Shown here: piece by piece, positions 44,118 to 52,378 of the stretch
Layout: every line of letters begins with the position of its first letter
Numbering within the stretch: the first letter of the stretch is position 1
Assembly: GCA_014138725.1 (NCBI GenBank)
Contig: JACJID010000004.1
Location: 186,001 to 250,000, forward strand
Direction of reading: 5' to 3'
Origin: Kutzneria viridogrisea
GTDB taxonomy: Bacteria; Actinomycetota; Actinomycetes; Mycobacteriales; Pseudonocardiaceae
DNA: 64,000 nucleotides
Made by a program: the position numbers and the translations under genes
The notes under the pieces: model-generated
What the model was told of the DNA's origin: nothing
Database searches by the model: none
What the model saw: only the letters and a program-made list of their open reading frames with translations

Positions 44118-45146
44118 TCAGCTCAGCCAGTCGCGCAGCTGCCGCACGTCGCCGATCGGGTCGGCGCCCACCGGGTTGACGTTGAGCATGGTGACCCCGG
44201 CCGCCCGGTACGCCTCGACGCGCTCCTTGACGTACCCTGCGGGGCCGATCAGCGTGCTCAGCTCGAGGAACTCGGCGGGCACCGCGGCGGCGGCCTCCTC
44301 CTTGCGCCCTTCCAGGTACAGGTCCTGGATCTTTTCCGCCTCGGCCTCGTAGCCGTAGCGGCGCATCAGGTCGTTGTAGAAGTTGCGGCCGCGTGCGCCC
44401 ATGCCGCCGACGTAGAGCGCCACCACGGGCCGGGCGTACTCGCGCAGCGCGGTGACGTCCTCACCGATGGCCAGCAGCCCACCGGCCACCACGTCCAACG
44501 GCCCCAGCTCCGGTGACCGCTTGGCGGCGCCCGCGCGCAGGGCCGCACCCCACACCTGGTCGGCCTTCTCCGGCAGGAACAGGGTGGGCAGCCAGCCGTC
44601 GGCGATCTCCGCGGTCAGCCGCACGTTCTTGTCGCCCAGCGAGGCCAGGTAGATCGGGATCGAGGGGCGGACCGGGCGGCTGAGGATCTTCAGCGGCTTG
44701 CCGAGGCCGGTGCCCTGCCCCTGCGGGAGCGGCACCGAGTAGATGCCCTCGTGCTCGATCACCTCGCGGCGCCAGATGCGGCGGCACAGGTCGACCACCT
44801 CGCGGGTGCGGCCCAGCGGCCGATCGTAGGGCACGCCGTGCCAGCCCTCGACGACCTGCGGCCCCGAGGCGCCCAGGCCGAGCAGCGCACGGCCCTCCGA
44901 CACCGCGTCCAGGCCCGCCGCCGTCTGCGCGATCAGCGCCGGGGTGCGGCTGTAGATCGGCAGGATGCCCGGGCCGATCAGCATGCGCTCGGTGCGCGCC
45001 GCCAGGTAGCCCAGCAGGGTCGGCGCGTCGAAGCCGTACGCCTCGGCCACCCAGACCGCGTCCAGCCCGGCCCGTTCCAGCACGACGACCTGTTCGATCA
45101 GTTCCCGGGGGTTCCCCGCGTACTGCAGGGGCACGCTCAGCCGCAT
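44118..45146 (-). CDS. F420-dependent LLM-class oxidoreductase
   Basis: TIM-barrel protein of 342 residues: MRLSVPLQYAGNPRELIEQVV, LLGLGASGPQVVEGWHGVPYDRPLGRTREVVDL, PIYLASLGDKNVRLTAEIADGWLPTLF. It resembles the Rv3520c-like protein at 7.6 kb, down to the C-terminal catalytic-domain motifs. It is predicted to use F420. ATG 45146 has CGAGGAGG upstream; ATG/GTG starts further 5' would enter the AT-rich operator region. It forms an operon with the DUF2236 gene. Confidence 0.85.
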   Translation of the reverse strand: MRLSVPLQYAGNPRELIEQVVVLERAGLDAVWVAEAYGFDAPTLLGYLAARTERMLIGPGILPIYSRTPALIAQTAAGLDAVSEGRALLGLGASGPQVVEGWHGVPYDRPLGRTREVVDLCRRIWRREVIEHEGIYSVPLPQGQGTGLGKPLKILSRPVRPSIPIYLASLGDKNVRLTAEIADGWLPTLFLPEKADQVWGAALRAGAAKRSPELGPLDVVAGGLLAIGEDVTALREYARPVVALYVGGMGARGRNFYNDLMRRYGYEAEAEKIQDLYLEGRKEEAAAAVPAEFLELSTLIGPAGYVKERVEAYRAAGVTMLNVNPVGADPIGDVRQLRDWLS

Positions 45147-45168
45147 CGCCGGCCTCCTCGTCTGGTTC

Positions 45169-45187
45169 ACATATCATATATCTTATT
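45169..45187. promoter_or_regulatory. AT-rich palindromic operator candidate, LLM/GntR divergent promoter
   Basis: ACATATCATATATCTTATT is a sharply AT-rich island in otherwise GC-rich DNA, with overlapping ATAT/ATGATAT symmetry. It lies 23 bp before the LLM start and 36 bp before the GntR start. A likely FCD-type GntR binding site and promoter. Confidence 0.5.
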
Positions 45188-45222
45188 CCCGGCCGGACAG
45201 ACAGTACTGAGGAGGAGGGACC

Positions 45223-45888
45223 GTGGCCAGCCCGCTGCTACCCAGACCACAGCTGTCCGACGAGGTGGCCGCCCACCTGCGGGAATCCATCATGTCCGGC
45301 GAGCTGCGGCCCCGCGAGTTCGTCCGGCTGGACGCGGTGGCCGCCGAGCTGGGGGTCAGCGTCACGCCCGTGCGCGAGGCCCTGCTGGCGCTGCGGGCCG
45401 AGGGCATGGTCGAGCTGCAACCGAGGCGCGGCTTCGTGGTGACCCCGCTGACCAGGCAGGACGTTCAGGACCTGTTCAGCCTGCAAGCCCACCTCGCGTC
45501 CCAGCTGATGGCGCGGGCCGCCGAGCGGATCACCGAGCAGCAACTGCTGGACCTGGAGCGGATGGCCGCCGACCTGGCCGCCGCCGCGCACGTGGGCAGC
45601 CAGTCGCTGGGCGCTCAGGAGTACGAGTTCCACCGGGCCATCAACCTGATCGCCCAGTCGCGCAAGCTGGCCCGGTTCATGGAGCTGGCCAGCCGGTATG
45701 CGCCCGGTCGGCTCTACACCGCCGACGAGGACTGGCGGCGGCAGGTGGTCGCCGACCACTCGGCGATCCTCACCGCGTTGCGCGAGCACGACGCCGAGGC
45801 CGCCAGGGCCGCGATCCTGCGCCACGCCGCCGACGGCGAACAGCGCCTGCTGCGGCACCTGGACTCGGTCGGCATCTGGGAGTCCTGA
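45223..45888 (+). CDS. GntR-family (FadR/FCD-type) regulator
   Basis: 221 residues. Winged helix at residues 9-65 (LSDEVAAHLRESIMSGELRPREFVRLDAVAAELGVSVTPVREALLAL), then an FCD ligand-binding domain with metal-ligand-type residues (EYEFHRAINLIAQ, DHSAILTALREHDAEAAR). GTG 45223 has GGAGGAGGG upstream. Its position divergent from the LLM/DUF2236 operon points to those genes as targets. Confidence 0.9.
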   Translation: MASPLLPRPQLSDEVAAHLRESIMSGELRPREFVRLDAVAAELGVSVTPVREALLALRAEGMVELQPRRGFVVTPLTRQDVQDLFSLQAHLASQLMARAAERITEQQLLDLERMAADLAAAAHVGSQSLGAQEYEFHRAINLIAQSRKLARFMELASRYAPGRLYTADEDWRRQVVADHSAILTALREHDAEAARAAILRHAADGEQRLLRHLDSVGIWES

Positions 45889-46074
45889 GCCGAACCGTCC
45901 GTCCACTATGGACGTACATGCTCGGTCACCGCGCGGCAGCACACCGTCACGCCGGAGCCGGCGTTGTGTCGACAGGTTGACGAGCAGGTCACGAAATGCC
46001 CCAACAGAACGAATTGCTGGGTGCCATTGTGCCTACTCTGCTGCACTCGACTCGCCGACTCGAAGGAGACTGGC

Positions 46075-46908
46075 ATGACCACGACCCTCGGCTTCGTCGC
46101 TCACCAGGACGACTGCATCCTGTTCATGAACCCCGACCTGTGGGGGGACATCTTCGCCGGCCGTTCGCTGTGGACCGTGTACCTGACCGCGGGTGAGGTC
46201 CCGTACAGAACGGGGAGAACCTACGGCGGCATGGACTACGCGGACATGCGCATCCAGGGTGCGCGCGCCGCCTACGCCGAAGCCGCCGGCGTACCCAACA
46301 GCTGGAGCTTCGAGGCGAAGACCTGGAACGGACACCAGGTCGCCACCAACCAGCTCGACGGCACCGACATCCACCTCGTGTTCTGCTTCATCCACGCCGC
46401 GGCCGCGCCGGAGGACCCGACCGGGGACCTGTACCGGATGCTGCACGACCCGTCCTTCGTCGCCAACCCGATCGACGGCCGGCCCGGCTACACGCGGTCC
46501 TCCTTCGTGGGCATGCTCAGCGCGATGATCAACGACATCGGGCCGGACTACATCAGGACCCAGTCCACGCGGGGCCACACGGACCTCGCGCCGAACCGGG
46601 ACCACGTGGACCACACCTCCGGCGCGATCCTGGCCGCCATGGCCAACCTCGACGCCTCCGGCCACACCCGGGTGCGCCGCGACGAGTACCTGGGCTACGT
46701 CATCCGCGACGACTCGACCTACCCCGAGGAGCCCTCCGGGCTGGCCGACTTCAAGACCACGATGTGGACCACCTACGCCCCGCACGACCCGGAGGTCTCG
46801 GTGAACACCTGGCTCCCGGTGATGGGCAAGCAGTACCGGAGGCAGGGCGGCAGCTACCTGCCCGGCGACCCGTGGACCGCGCCGGTGGACTTCACCAGCC
46901 CGGTCTGA
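46075..46908 (+). CDS. PIG-L-family zinc deacetylase
   Basis: 277 residues. The usual AHPDDE metal motif is present as AHQDDCILF (residues 8-16), with Gln for Pro and Cys for Glu, and the second motif HVDH is near residue 180. The family removes acetyl groups from N-acetylglucosamine-type sugars (mycothiol and glycopeptide biosynthesis). The variant motif leaves activity uncertain. ATG 46075 has AAGGAG upstream. No signal peptide. The downstream 730 bp is the repeat array belonging to the convergent XRE gene. Confidence 0.85.
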   Translation: MTTTLGFVAHQDDCILFMNPDLWGDIFAGRSLWTVYLTAGEVPYRTGRTYGGMDYADMRIQGARAAYAEAAGVPNSWSFEAKTWNGHQVATNQLDGTDIHLVFCFIHAAAAPEDPTGDLYRMLHDPSFVANPIDGRPGYTRSSFVGMLSAMINDIGPDYIRTQSTRGHTDLAPNRDHVDHTSGAILAAMANLDASGHTRVRRDEYLGYVIRDDSTYPEEPSGLADFKTTMWTTYAPHDPEVSVNTWLPVMGKQYRRQGGSYLPGDPWTAPVDFTSPV

Positions 46909-46956
46909 TCAACGTCGAACGGCAGCGCGCGGTCGGCCGGGACCGCGCGCCGCACG

Positions 46957-47679
46957 GCGGGACTGGCGCGCGTGGGAGCGGGACTCACGCGCTGGTGGGC
47001 GGGACTCGCGCACCAGCGGGCGGGACTCGTGCTCCGCTGGCCGGGACTCGCCCGCCAACTCGTGCACCTCAGACCGGGACTCGCGCGCCGCAAAGCGGGA
47101 CTCGGCTGCGGCAGAGCGGGACTCACGCACCCCCAGAGCGGGACCCGGCTGCCGCAGAGCGGGACTCACGCACTCCAGACCGGAACACGCGCACCACTCA
47201 GCGGGATTCGCGCACCGGCGGGCGGGACTCGCGCCCCTCTCAGCGGGACCCACGCACCAGCAGCCGGGACTCACGCTCCGGTGGCCGGGCCTCACGCGCC
47301 AGCGGGCGGAACGCGCCCACCCCTCAGCGAGACTTGCGCCCCCAGCGCGGGATTCGCGCACCGCAGAGCAGGACTCGCGCACCGCAAAGAGCGGGACTCC
47401 CCCACCGGCAGCCGGGACTCACACACCGGTGGGCGGGTCTCGCACACTCCAGACCGGGACACGCGCACCACTCAGCGGGACTCGCCCACCGGCGGGCGGG
47501 ACTCACGCGTCTCAGAGCGGGACTCGCGCTCCCCAAACCGGGACTCGCGCGCCGCAAAGCGGGACTCGGCTGCGGCAGCCGGGACTCACCCACCAGCAGC
47601 CGGGCCTCACCCACCAGCAGCCGGATCTCACGCCCACCTCAGCGGATCTCGCCCACCTCGGAGCGGGACTCGCGGGTGG
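46957..47679 (-). repeat. 21-bp repeat array 3 (about 34 units)
   Basis: Tandem 21-bp units with core GCGGGACTC on the plus strand (GAGTCCCGC in the sense of the minus-strand XRE gene), followed by 12 variable bases in a few recurring versions (for example GCGCACCAGCGG, GCGCGCCGCAAA, GGCTGCGGCAGA). Some units are 20, 22 or 23 bp and one is 33 bp. The last two units overlap the 3' end of the XRE gene. The array fills the 730-bp gap up to the PIG-L stop. No gene is supported inside it. Confidence 0.93.
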
Positions 47680-48505
47680 GGTGTTCGGTGGCCTGCCAGC
47701 TGGCGAGCAGGCGCAGGCGTTCCTCGGCAGGTGAGCCTGCCGGTGCCGCGTAGGTGATCAGCACCTGGTCGCTGTCCCCCCGCAGGGCCATGGTCACGTA
47801 GCTCAGTTCCAGCTCGCCCACCAGCGGGTGGTTGATCCGCTTGGCGCCGTTGGTCTTCTGCTTGACGGCGTGCTGGGCCCACAGCGTGCGGAACTCCGGG
47901 GACTTCATGGACAGCTCGCCGATCAGCGCGGCCAGCTCGGGGTCCTCGGGGTAGTTGCCCGCGTCCAGTCGCAGGAGGGCCACGGCCTCGGCGGCCACGG
48001 TGGGCCAGTCCGGGTAGAACTCGCGGGCCCCCGGCCACAGGAAGGTGTGCCGGGCGGAGTTGCGGAACTCCGGGGACTGCGTGCTGTAGCCGTACAGCGC
48101 GTCTGCCAGGGCGTTCCAGGCCAGGATCTGCATGCGGCGGCCCAACACGAAGGCGGGCACCTGCTCCATCATGTCCATGGTGCGCTGCACGATCGGGCGC
48201 ACCCGCTGCTGCTGCGGGGCCGACCGGGACCGCTTGGCGGGCCGCACGAGGTTGCGCAGGTGCACCCGCTCGGTCTCGTCCAGGCGCAGGGCGCCCGCGA
48301 TGGCGTCCAGTACGGCGTCGGACACCGTGGGGCTGCGGCCCTGCTCCAGGCGCACGTAGTAGTCCACACTGACCCCGGCCAACTGGGCCAGTTCCTCGCG
48401 CCGCAGGCCGGGGACGCGCCGCCGCCCGAACGAGGGCAGGCCCACCTCGGCGGGCTGGATGCGGGCACGCCGTGAGCGCAGGAACTCGCCGATGTCTTGG
48501 GCCAC
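47639..48505 (-). CDS. XRE-family regulator with MmyB-like ligand-binding domain
   Basis: 288 residues. N-terminal HTH (EFLRSRRARIQPAEVG...RVPGLRREELAQLAGVSVDYYVRLEQGR), then an MmyB-like PAS-type domain (QILAWNALADALYGYS, HTFLWPGAREFYPDW). These regulators typically control a divergent oxidoreductase, as here with the SDR at 48610. The final RESRSEVGEIR residues are encoded by two repeat units of array 3. GTG 48505 is chosen; the open frame upstream crosses the promoter. Confidence 0.87.
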   Translation of the reverse strand: MAQDIGEFLRSRRARIQPAEVGLPSFGRRRVPGLRREELAQLAGVSVDYYVRLEQGRSPTVSDAVLDAIAGALRLDETERVHLRNLVRPAKRSRSAPQQQRVRPIVQRTMDMMEQVPAFVLGRRMQILAWNALADALYGYSTQSPEFRNSARHTFLWPGAREFYPDWPTVAAEAVALLRLDAGNYPEDPELAALIGELSMKSPEFRTLWAQHAVKQKTNGAKRINHPLVGELELSYVTMALRGDSDQVLITYAAPAGSPAEERLRLLASWQATEHPTRESRSEVGEIR

Positions 48506-48609
48506 GTCGACCAGTATCGCCGCAGCGGCCGCTCCCAACCTGGTACTGCCACACCCACGGTAGAACCGTGCCCTGGGTAGGGCCTGGCGCGGGCCGCAGG
48601 GTTGTCGCC

Positions 48610-49374
48610 ATGACCTCCTACGAGAACCTGACCGACCGCACCGCACTGATCACCGGCGCCGCCAGCGGCATGGGCGAGGCCATCGCCCGGCTGCTGGGCG
48701 CCTCCGGGGCGCGGGTGGCCCTGCTGTCCCGGCGGGCCGACCGGCTGACCACGCTGGCCGACAAGATCATCGCCGACGGGGGCCGTGCGCTCGCGGTGCC
48801 CGCGGACCTGACCGACTCCGCCTCGGTGGACGCCGCCGCGGCACGGGTGCGTGCCGAGTTCGGGCCGGTGGACCTGGTGGTGAACAACGCGGGCGTGATG
48901 CTGCCCAACCCGATCACCGATGGCCGCGAGGACCAGTGGCAGCGCATGATCGACACCAACCTGGTCGGGGCGCTGCGCGTGATCAGGACGTTCGTGCCCG
49001 ACCTGGTGGAGTCCGCCCGCGCGGGCCGCACCGCCGACCTGGTCGACATCTCCTCGATCGGGGCGCACATGGTCTTCCCCAACTACGCCGTGTACAGCGC
49101 GACCAAGGCGGCGCTGACCCACCTGTCCGCCTCGCTGCGCAGCGAACTGGGGCCGCAGGACGTGCGGGTGACCAACATCGAGCCGGGCGCGACCCAGACC
49201 GAGTTGACCGACCACCTCGACAGCGCCGAGATGGTCGCGCAGCTCGACGCCCTGTTCACGACCACCGGCCTGCTCAGCGCCGAGGAGATCGCCGACGTGG
49301 TCGGCTACGTGACCAGCCGCCCCCGGCACGTCAACCTGCGGCAGATCGTGGTGCTGCCGACCAGGCAGGCGTGA
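48610..49374 (+). CDS. SDR-family oxidoreductase
   Basis: 254 residues of the classical SDR type: TGAASGMGEA, NNAGVM, catalytic Ser in DISSIGAHMV, YSATK, and ETGATQTEL-like IEPGATQTEL. Probably NADP-dependent given the SRR pair after the second strand. ATG 48610. Divergent from the XRE/MmyB regulator, its likely controller. Its stop is 4 bp from the convergent SARP gene stop. Confidence 0.9.
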   Translation: MTSYENLTDRTALITGAASGMGEAIARLLGASGARVALLSRRADRLTTLADKIIADGGRALAVPADLTDSASVDAAAARVRAEFGPVDLVVNNAGVMLPNPITDGREDQWQRMIDTNLVGALRVIRTFVPDLVESARAGRTADLVDISSIGAHMVFPNYAVYSATKAALTHLSASLRSELGPQDVRVTNIEPGATQTELTDHLDSAEMVAQLDALFTTTGLLSAEEIADVVGYVTSRPRHVNLRQIVVLPTRQA

Positions 49375-49378
49375 ACCC

Positions 49379-52216
49379 TCAGCCGTCGAGGTCGGCCAGG
49401 CGCTGGGCGACCTCCTCGGCCTCCGGGGCGCCCATGCCGGTGAGGATGTGCAGCGCCCTGGTCAGCGACTGCCGTGCCTGGTCCGTCCGCCCGCAGCCGA
49501 GCAGGGCCACTCCCCTGCTGTGCAGGGCACGGGCCAGGCCGAACCGGTCGTCGATCGACTCTCGCACCTCGATGGCCTGGTCGTAGTGGTCGACGGCCTC
49601 CTCGAACCGCTCCATGGCCAGGTGGACCTGGCCGAGCACGGTCAGTGCGGAGCCCACGCCGTGCACGTAGCCGACCTCGCGCCAGGCGGTGAGCGAGCGG
49701 TGGCCGTAGTCCAGTGCCTCCTCGTGGCGCCCCATCGCCAGGTACGCCGAGGCGGTGCCTTGTAGGGCCCAGGCCGCGCCCCAGTGGTTGCCGATCCGCT
49801 CGAACAGCTCGGCGGCCCGGCGCAGGCAGGGCATCGCCTCGTCGAACCGGCCCATGGCCACGTAGGTGTTGGCCAGCGCGTTGGTGGCGATGCCCTCCAT
49901 CCACCGGTCCTCGGTGTCCGGGTAGACCTCCAGCGCCAGCCGGTAGTGCGTCACCGCTTCCTCGTAGCGGCGCAGGTCGTTGTAGACCACACCCAGCGCC
50001 GCATGCCCGTTGGCGATGCCGGAGGTGCTGCCGTCCAGACCGGCCTGGTGCAGGGAGAGCTCCAGCATCTCCAGCCACAGGTCCCAGCGCTTGTTGTAGA
50101 CGTACCAGAAGCTGGACATCGTCTGCGGCAGCCGCCAGGCCACGCCGTGCTCGCCCAGCTGCGCGGCGCGGCGGATCGCGGAGACGATGTTGGCCTCCTC
50201 GGCGGCGAACCAGGCCCGGCACTGCGCGGGGTCGGCCGGGTCGGCGAAGGTCCAGTGCCGCGGCGGCGCGACGATGTCGTGCACCGCCTTCTGCGGGATC
50301 ATCACCCGGTCCGCCGAGTTGGCCGCGTGCAGGTACCACCAGGCCGACCGCCTGCCCGCCGCGTGCCTGGTCTCCTCGTCCTCCTCCTCGAAGGCGCGTT
50401 CCAGCGCGTACACCGCGAGCAGGTCGTGGAACTGGTAACGGCCGTCACCGCGCTCCTCCAGCAGGTGCGCCCGCACCAGCTCCTCGAGCAGCGCCTCGGT
50501 CTCCGGCCCGGTGACGTCGGCCAGCGCGCCCGCGGCGTGCCCGCTGATGTCCTCGCCCTCGTGCAGCCCCAGCAGCCGGAACATGCGGGCCGCCTGCGGG
50601 CTGAGCGCGTCGTAGGACCAGGAGAAGACCGCGCGCACGTTGGAACTCACGTCGTCGCCGGTGTCCAGGGCGTCCAGCCGGAAGTGGGCGTCGCGCAGCT
50701 CGTCCACGAACTGGGCCAGCGGCAGGTTCGGGCTGCACCAGGCGCGGGCCCCGACGATGCTCAGCGCCAGCGGCAGGCCCGCGCACAGCTGGATCAGCTC
50801 CTCGAAGGCGGCCCGGTCCTCGGCGATCCGCTCGGGGTCGAGGTAGCCCGCGAGCAGCTCGGCGGAGTCCTGCGGGCCGAACAGCCCGAGGGTGAGCTGG
50901 CGCGCGTCCCCGGTGGCGGCCAGGCCGTCCAGCCGGTTGCGGCTGGTGACCAGCACCACGCAGCTCTGGTTCGCGGGCAGCAGCGGGTGCACCTGCTCGG
51001 TGGACACGGCGTTGTCCAGCACCAGCAGCAGCCTGCGGCCCGAGGCGATGGAGCGGAACAGGGCGGAGCGCTCGTCCAGGGCGGTCGGGATCTTCTCCGA
51101 GGACACGCCGAACGCGGTCAGCAGGGTGTACAGCGCGTCGTGGGTGCTCACCGGGTCACCGGCCACGTCGAACCCGCGCAGGTTCAGGTACAGCTGGCCG
51201 TCCGGGAACCGGTCGCGCACCCGGTGCGACCAGTGCACCGCCAGCGAGGTCTTGCCGATGCCCGCGGTGCCCTCGATGGTGGTGATCACCACCGTGCCCC
51301 CGGTGGTCGGTGCCGTCAGCGGGGGCAGCAGGCCGTTGAGCCGGGTCAGCTCCTCGCCCCGCCCGGTGAAGCGGCGGGTGTCGTGCGGCAGCTGGGAGGG
51401 CACTGCCCTGGTCGGATCGGCCGCGGCGGGCTTGTCCCGCGCCAGCAGCGTGTCGTGCAGTTCGCGCAGCACCGGTCCCGGCTGCACACCCAACCGCTCG
51501 GACAGCACCTGCTCCCCGGCCTGGTAGACCTCCACGGCGCTGTCGCGGCGTCCCTGGGCGAGCAGGGCGCGGATGAGCAGCGCCCTGGCCGACTCCCGCA
51601 GCGGGTGGTCCGCCAGCACCGCGGCCAGCTCCTCCACCAGCTCCGCGTGCCGCCCCATGCGCAGCAGCACCTCGCCGCGCTCCTCCACCACGTCCAGGCG
51701 CAGCTCCGAGAGCCTGGCCCGCTCGACGTCGGCGAACGGTCCGGTGATCGTCCCCAGCGGGGTGCCCACGCACAGCCCCAGCGCCTGGTCCAGCGCCCGC
51801 AGGGCACCGGCGGCCTCCCCGGCGGCCAGCAGGGTCCGCGCCTGCTGGCGGGCCGCCGCGAACCGCTCGGCGTCCACCGACTGCTCGGGCAGTCGCAGGC
51901 AGTAGCCCGAGCCCGCGCTGACGAGCACCTGGTAGGGCGCGCCCTCGCGGCGGTCCGGCTCCAGCACGCGGCGCAGACCGGCCACGTAGGTGTGCACGTT
52001 GCCCGCGGCCGTGGCCGGTGGCGTGGCGCCCCACAGGGCGTCGATCAGCTCGGCGCGGGAGATCACCTGGTTGGCGTTGGTGGCCAGCACGGCGAGCAGC
52101 GCCTGCTGGCGGGGCGGCCCCACCGGCACCAGCCGCTCACCGATCCAGGCTCGCACGGGTCCCAGCAGCCCGATCCGAACGGGCGTCACGGCATCGAGCA
52201 CTGCGGGCACTGTCAT
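49379..52216 (-). CDS. AfsR/SARP-type regulator (BTAD, NB-ARC, TPR)
   Basis: 945 residues. DNA-binding winged helix (about 12-95: RIGLLGPVRAWIGERLVPVGPPRQQALLAVLA), bacterial transcriptional activation domain (about 100-250), NB-ARC ATPase with Walker A GTAGIGKTS near residue 318, and C-terminal TPR repeats from about 690 (HAALGVVYNDLRRYEEAVTHYRLALE and similar). Large SARPs activate antibiotic clusters in response to nucleotide and partner-protein signals. No biosynthetic cluster adjoins it here except the tryptophan-catabolic operon downstream in the sense direction of neither gene. Its targets may lie elsewhere. Confidence 0.92.
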   Translation of the reverse strand: MTVPAVLDAVTPVRIGLLGPVRAWIGERLVPVGPPRQQALLAVLATNANQVISRAELIDALWGATPPATAAGNVHTYVAGLRRVLEPDRREGAPYQVLVSAGSGYCLRLPEQSVDAERFAAARQQARTLLAAGEAAGALRALDQALGLCVGTPLGTITGPFADVERARLSELRLDVVEERGEVLLRMGRHAELVEELAAVLADHPLRESARALLIRALLAQGRRDSAVEVYQAGEQVLSERLGVQPGPVLRELHDTLLARDKPAAADPTRAVPSQLPHDTRRFTGRGEELTRLNGLLPPLTAPTTGGTVVITTIEGTAGIGKTSLAVHWSHRVRDRFPDGQLYLNLRGFDVAGDPVSTHDALYTLLTAFGVSSEKIPTALDERSALFRSIASGRRLLLVLDNAVSTEQVHPLLPANQSCVVLVTSRNRLDGLAATGDARQLTLGLFGPQDSAELLAGYLDPERIAEDRAAFEELIQLCAGLPLALSIVGARAWCSPNLPLAQFVDELRDAHFRLDALDTGDDVSSNVRAVFSWSYDALSPQAARMFRLLGLHEGEDISGHAAGALADVTGPETEALLEELVRAHLLEERGDGRYQFHDLLAVYALERAFEEEDEETRHAAGRRSAWWYLHAANSADRVMIPQKAVHDIVAPPRHWTFADPADPAQCRAWFAAEEANIVSAIRRAAQLGEHGVAWRLPQTMSSFWYVYNKRWDLWLEMLELSLHQAGLDGSTSGIANGHAALGVVYNDLRRYEEAVTHYRLALEVYPDTEDRWMEGIATNALANTYVAMGRFDEAMPCLRRAAELFERIGNHWGAAWALQGTASAYLAMGRHEEALDYGHRSLTAWREVGYVHGVGSALTVLGQVHLAMERFEEAVDHYDQAIEVRESIDDRFGLARALHSRGVALLGCGRTDQARQSLTRALHILTGMGAPEAEEVAQRLADLDG

Positions 52217-52322
52217 CGGCGCTGCTCCGAATGTGAGAGCGATCCCTCGGCTCGGTCAACGCTATACCACCCGAGTGGGGGAACAGCAGCCCTGGATTTT
52301 CGATCGGTCGGCGGCTGGCCAA

Positions 52323-52378
52323 GCGGGACTCGCGTGCTGGAGAGCGGGACTCGCGCACCCCAGAGCGGGACTCGCGGG
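52323..52378 (-). repeat. 21-bp repeat locus 4 (3 units) after formamidase stop
   Basis: Cores GCGGGACTC at 52323, 52344 and 52365 on the plus strand, exact 21-bp spacing. In the sense of the minus-strand hydrolase gene the array begins immediately after its TGA (52379-52381) as GACCCGCGAGTCCCGC. Confidence 0.92.

Noticed and set aside
46957-47679. Possible CRISPR array
   Set aside because: Unit is 21 bp with a 9-bp core; there is no repeat of about 28 bp with unique spacers of about 32 bp, and there are no cas genes.
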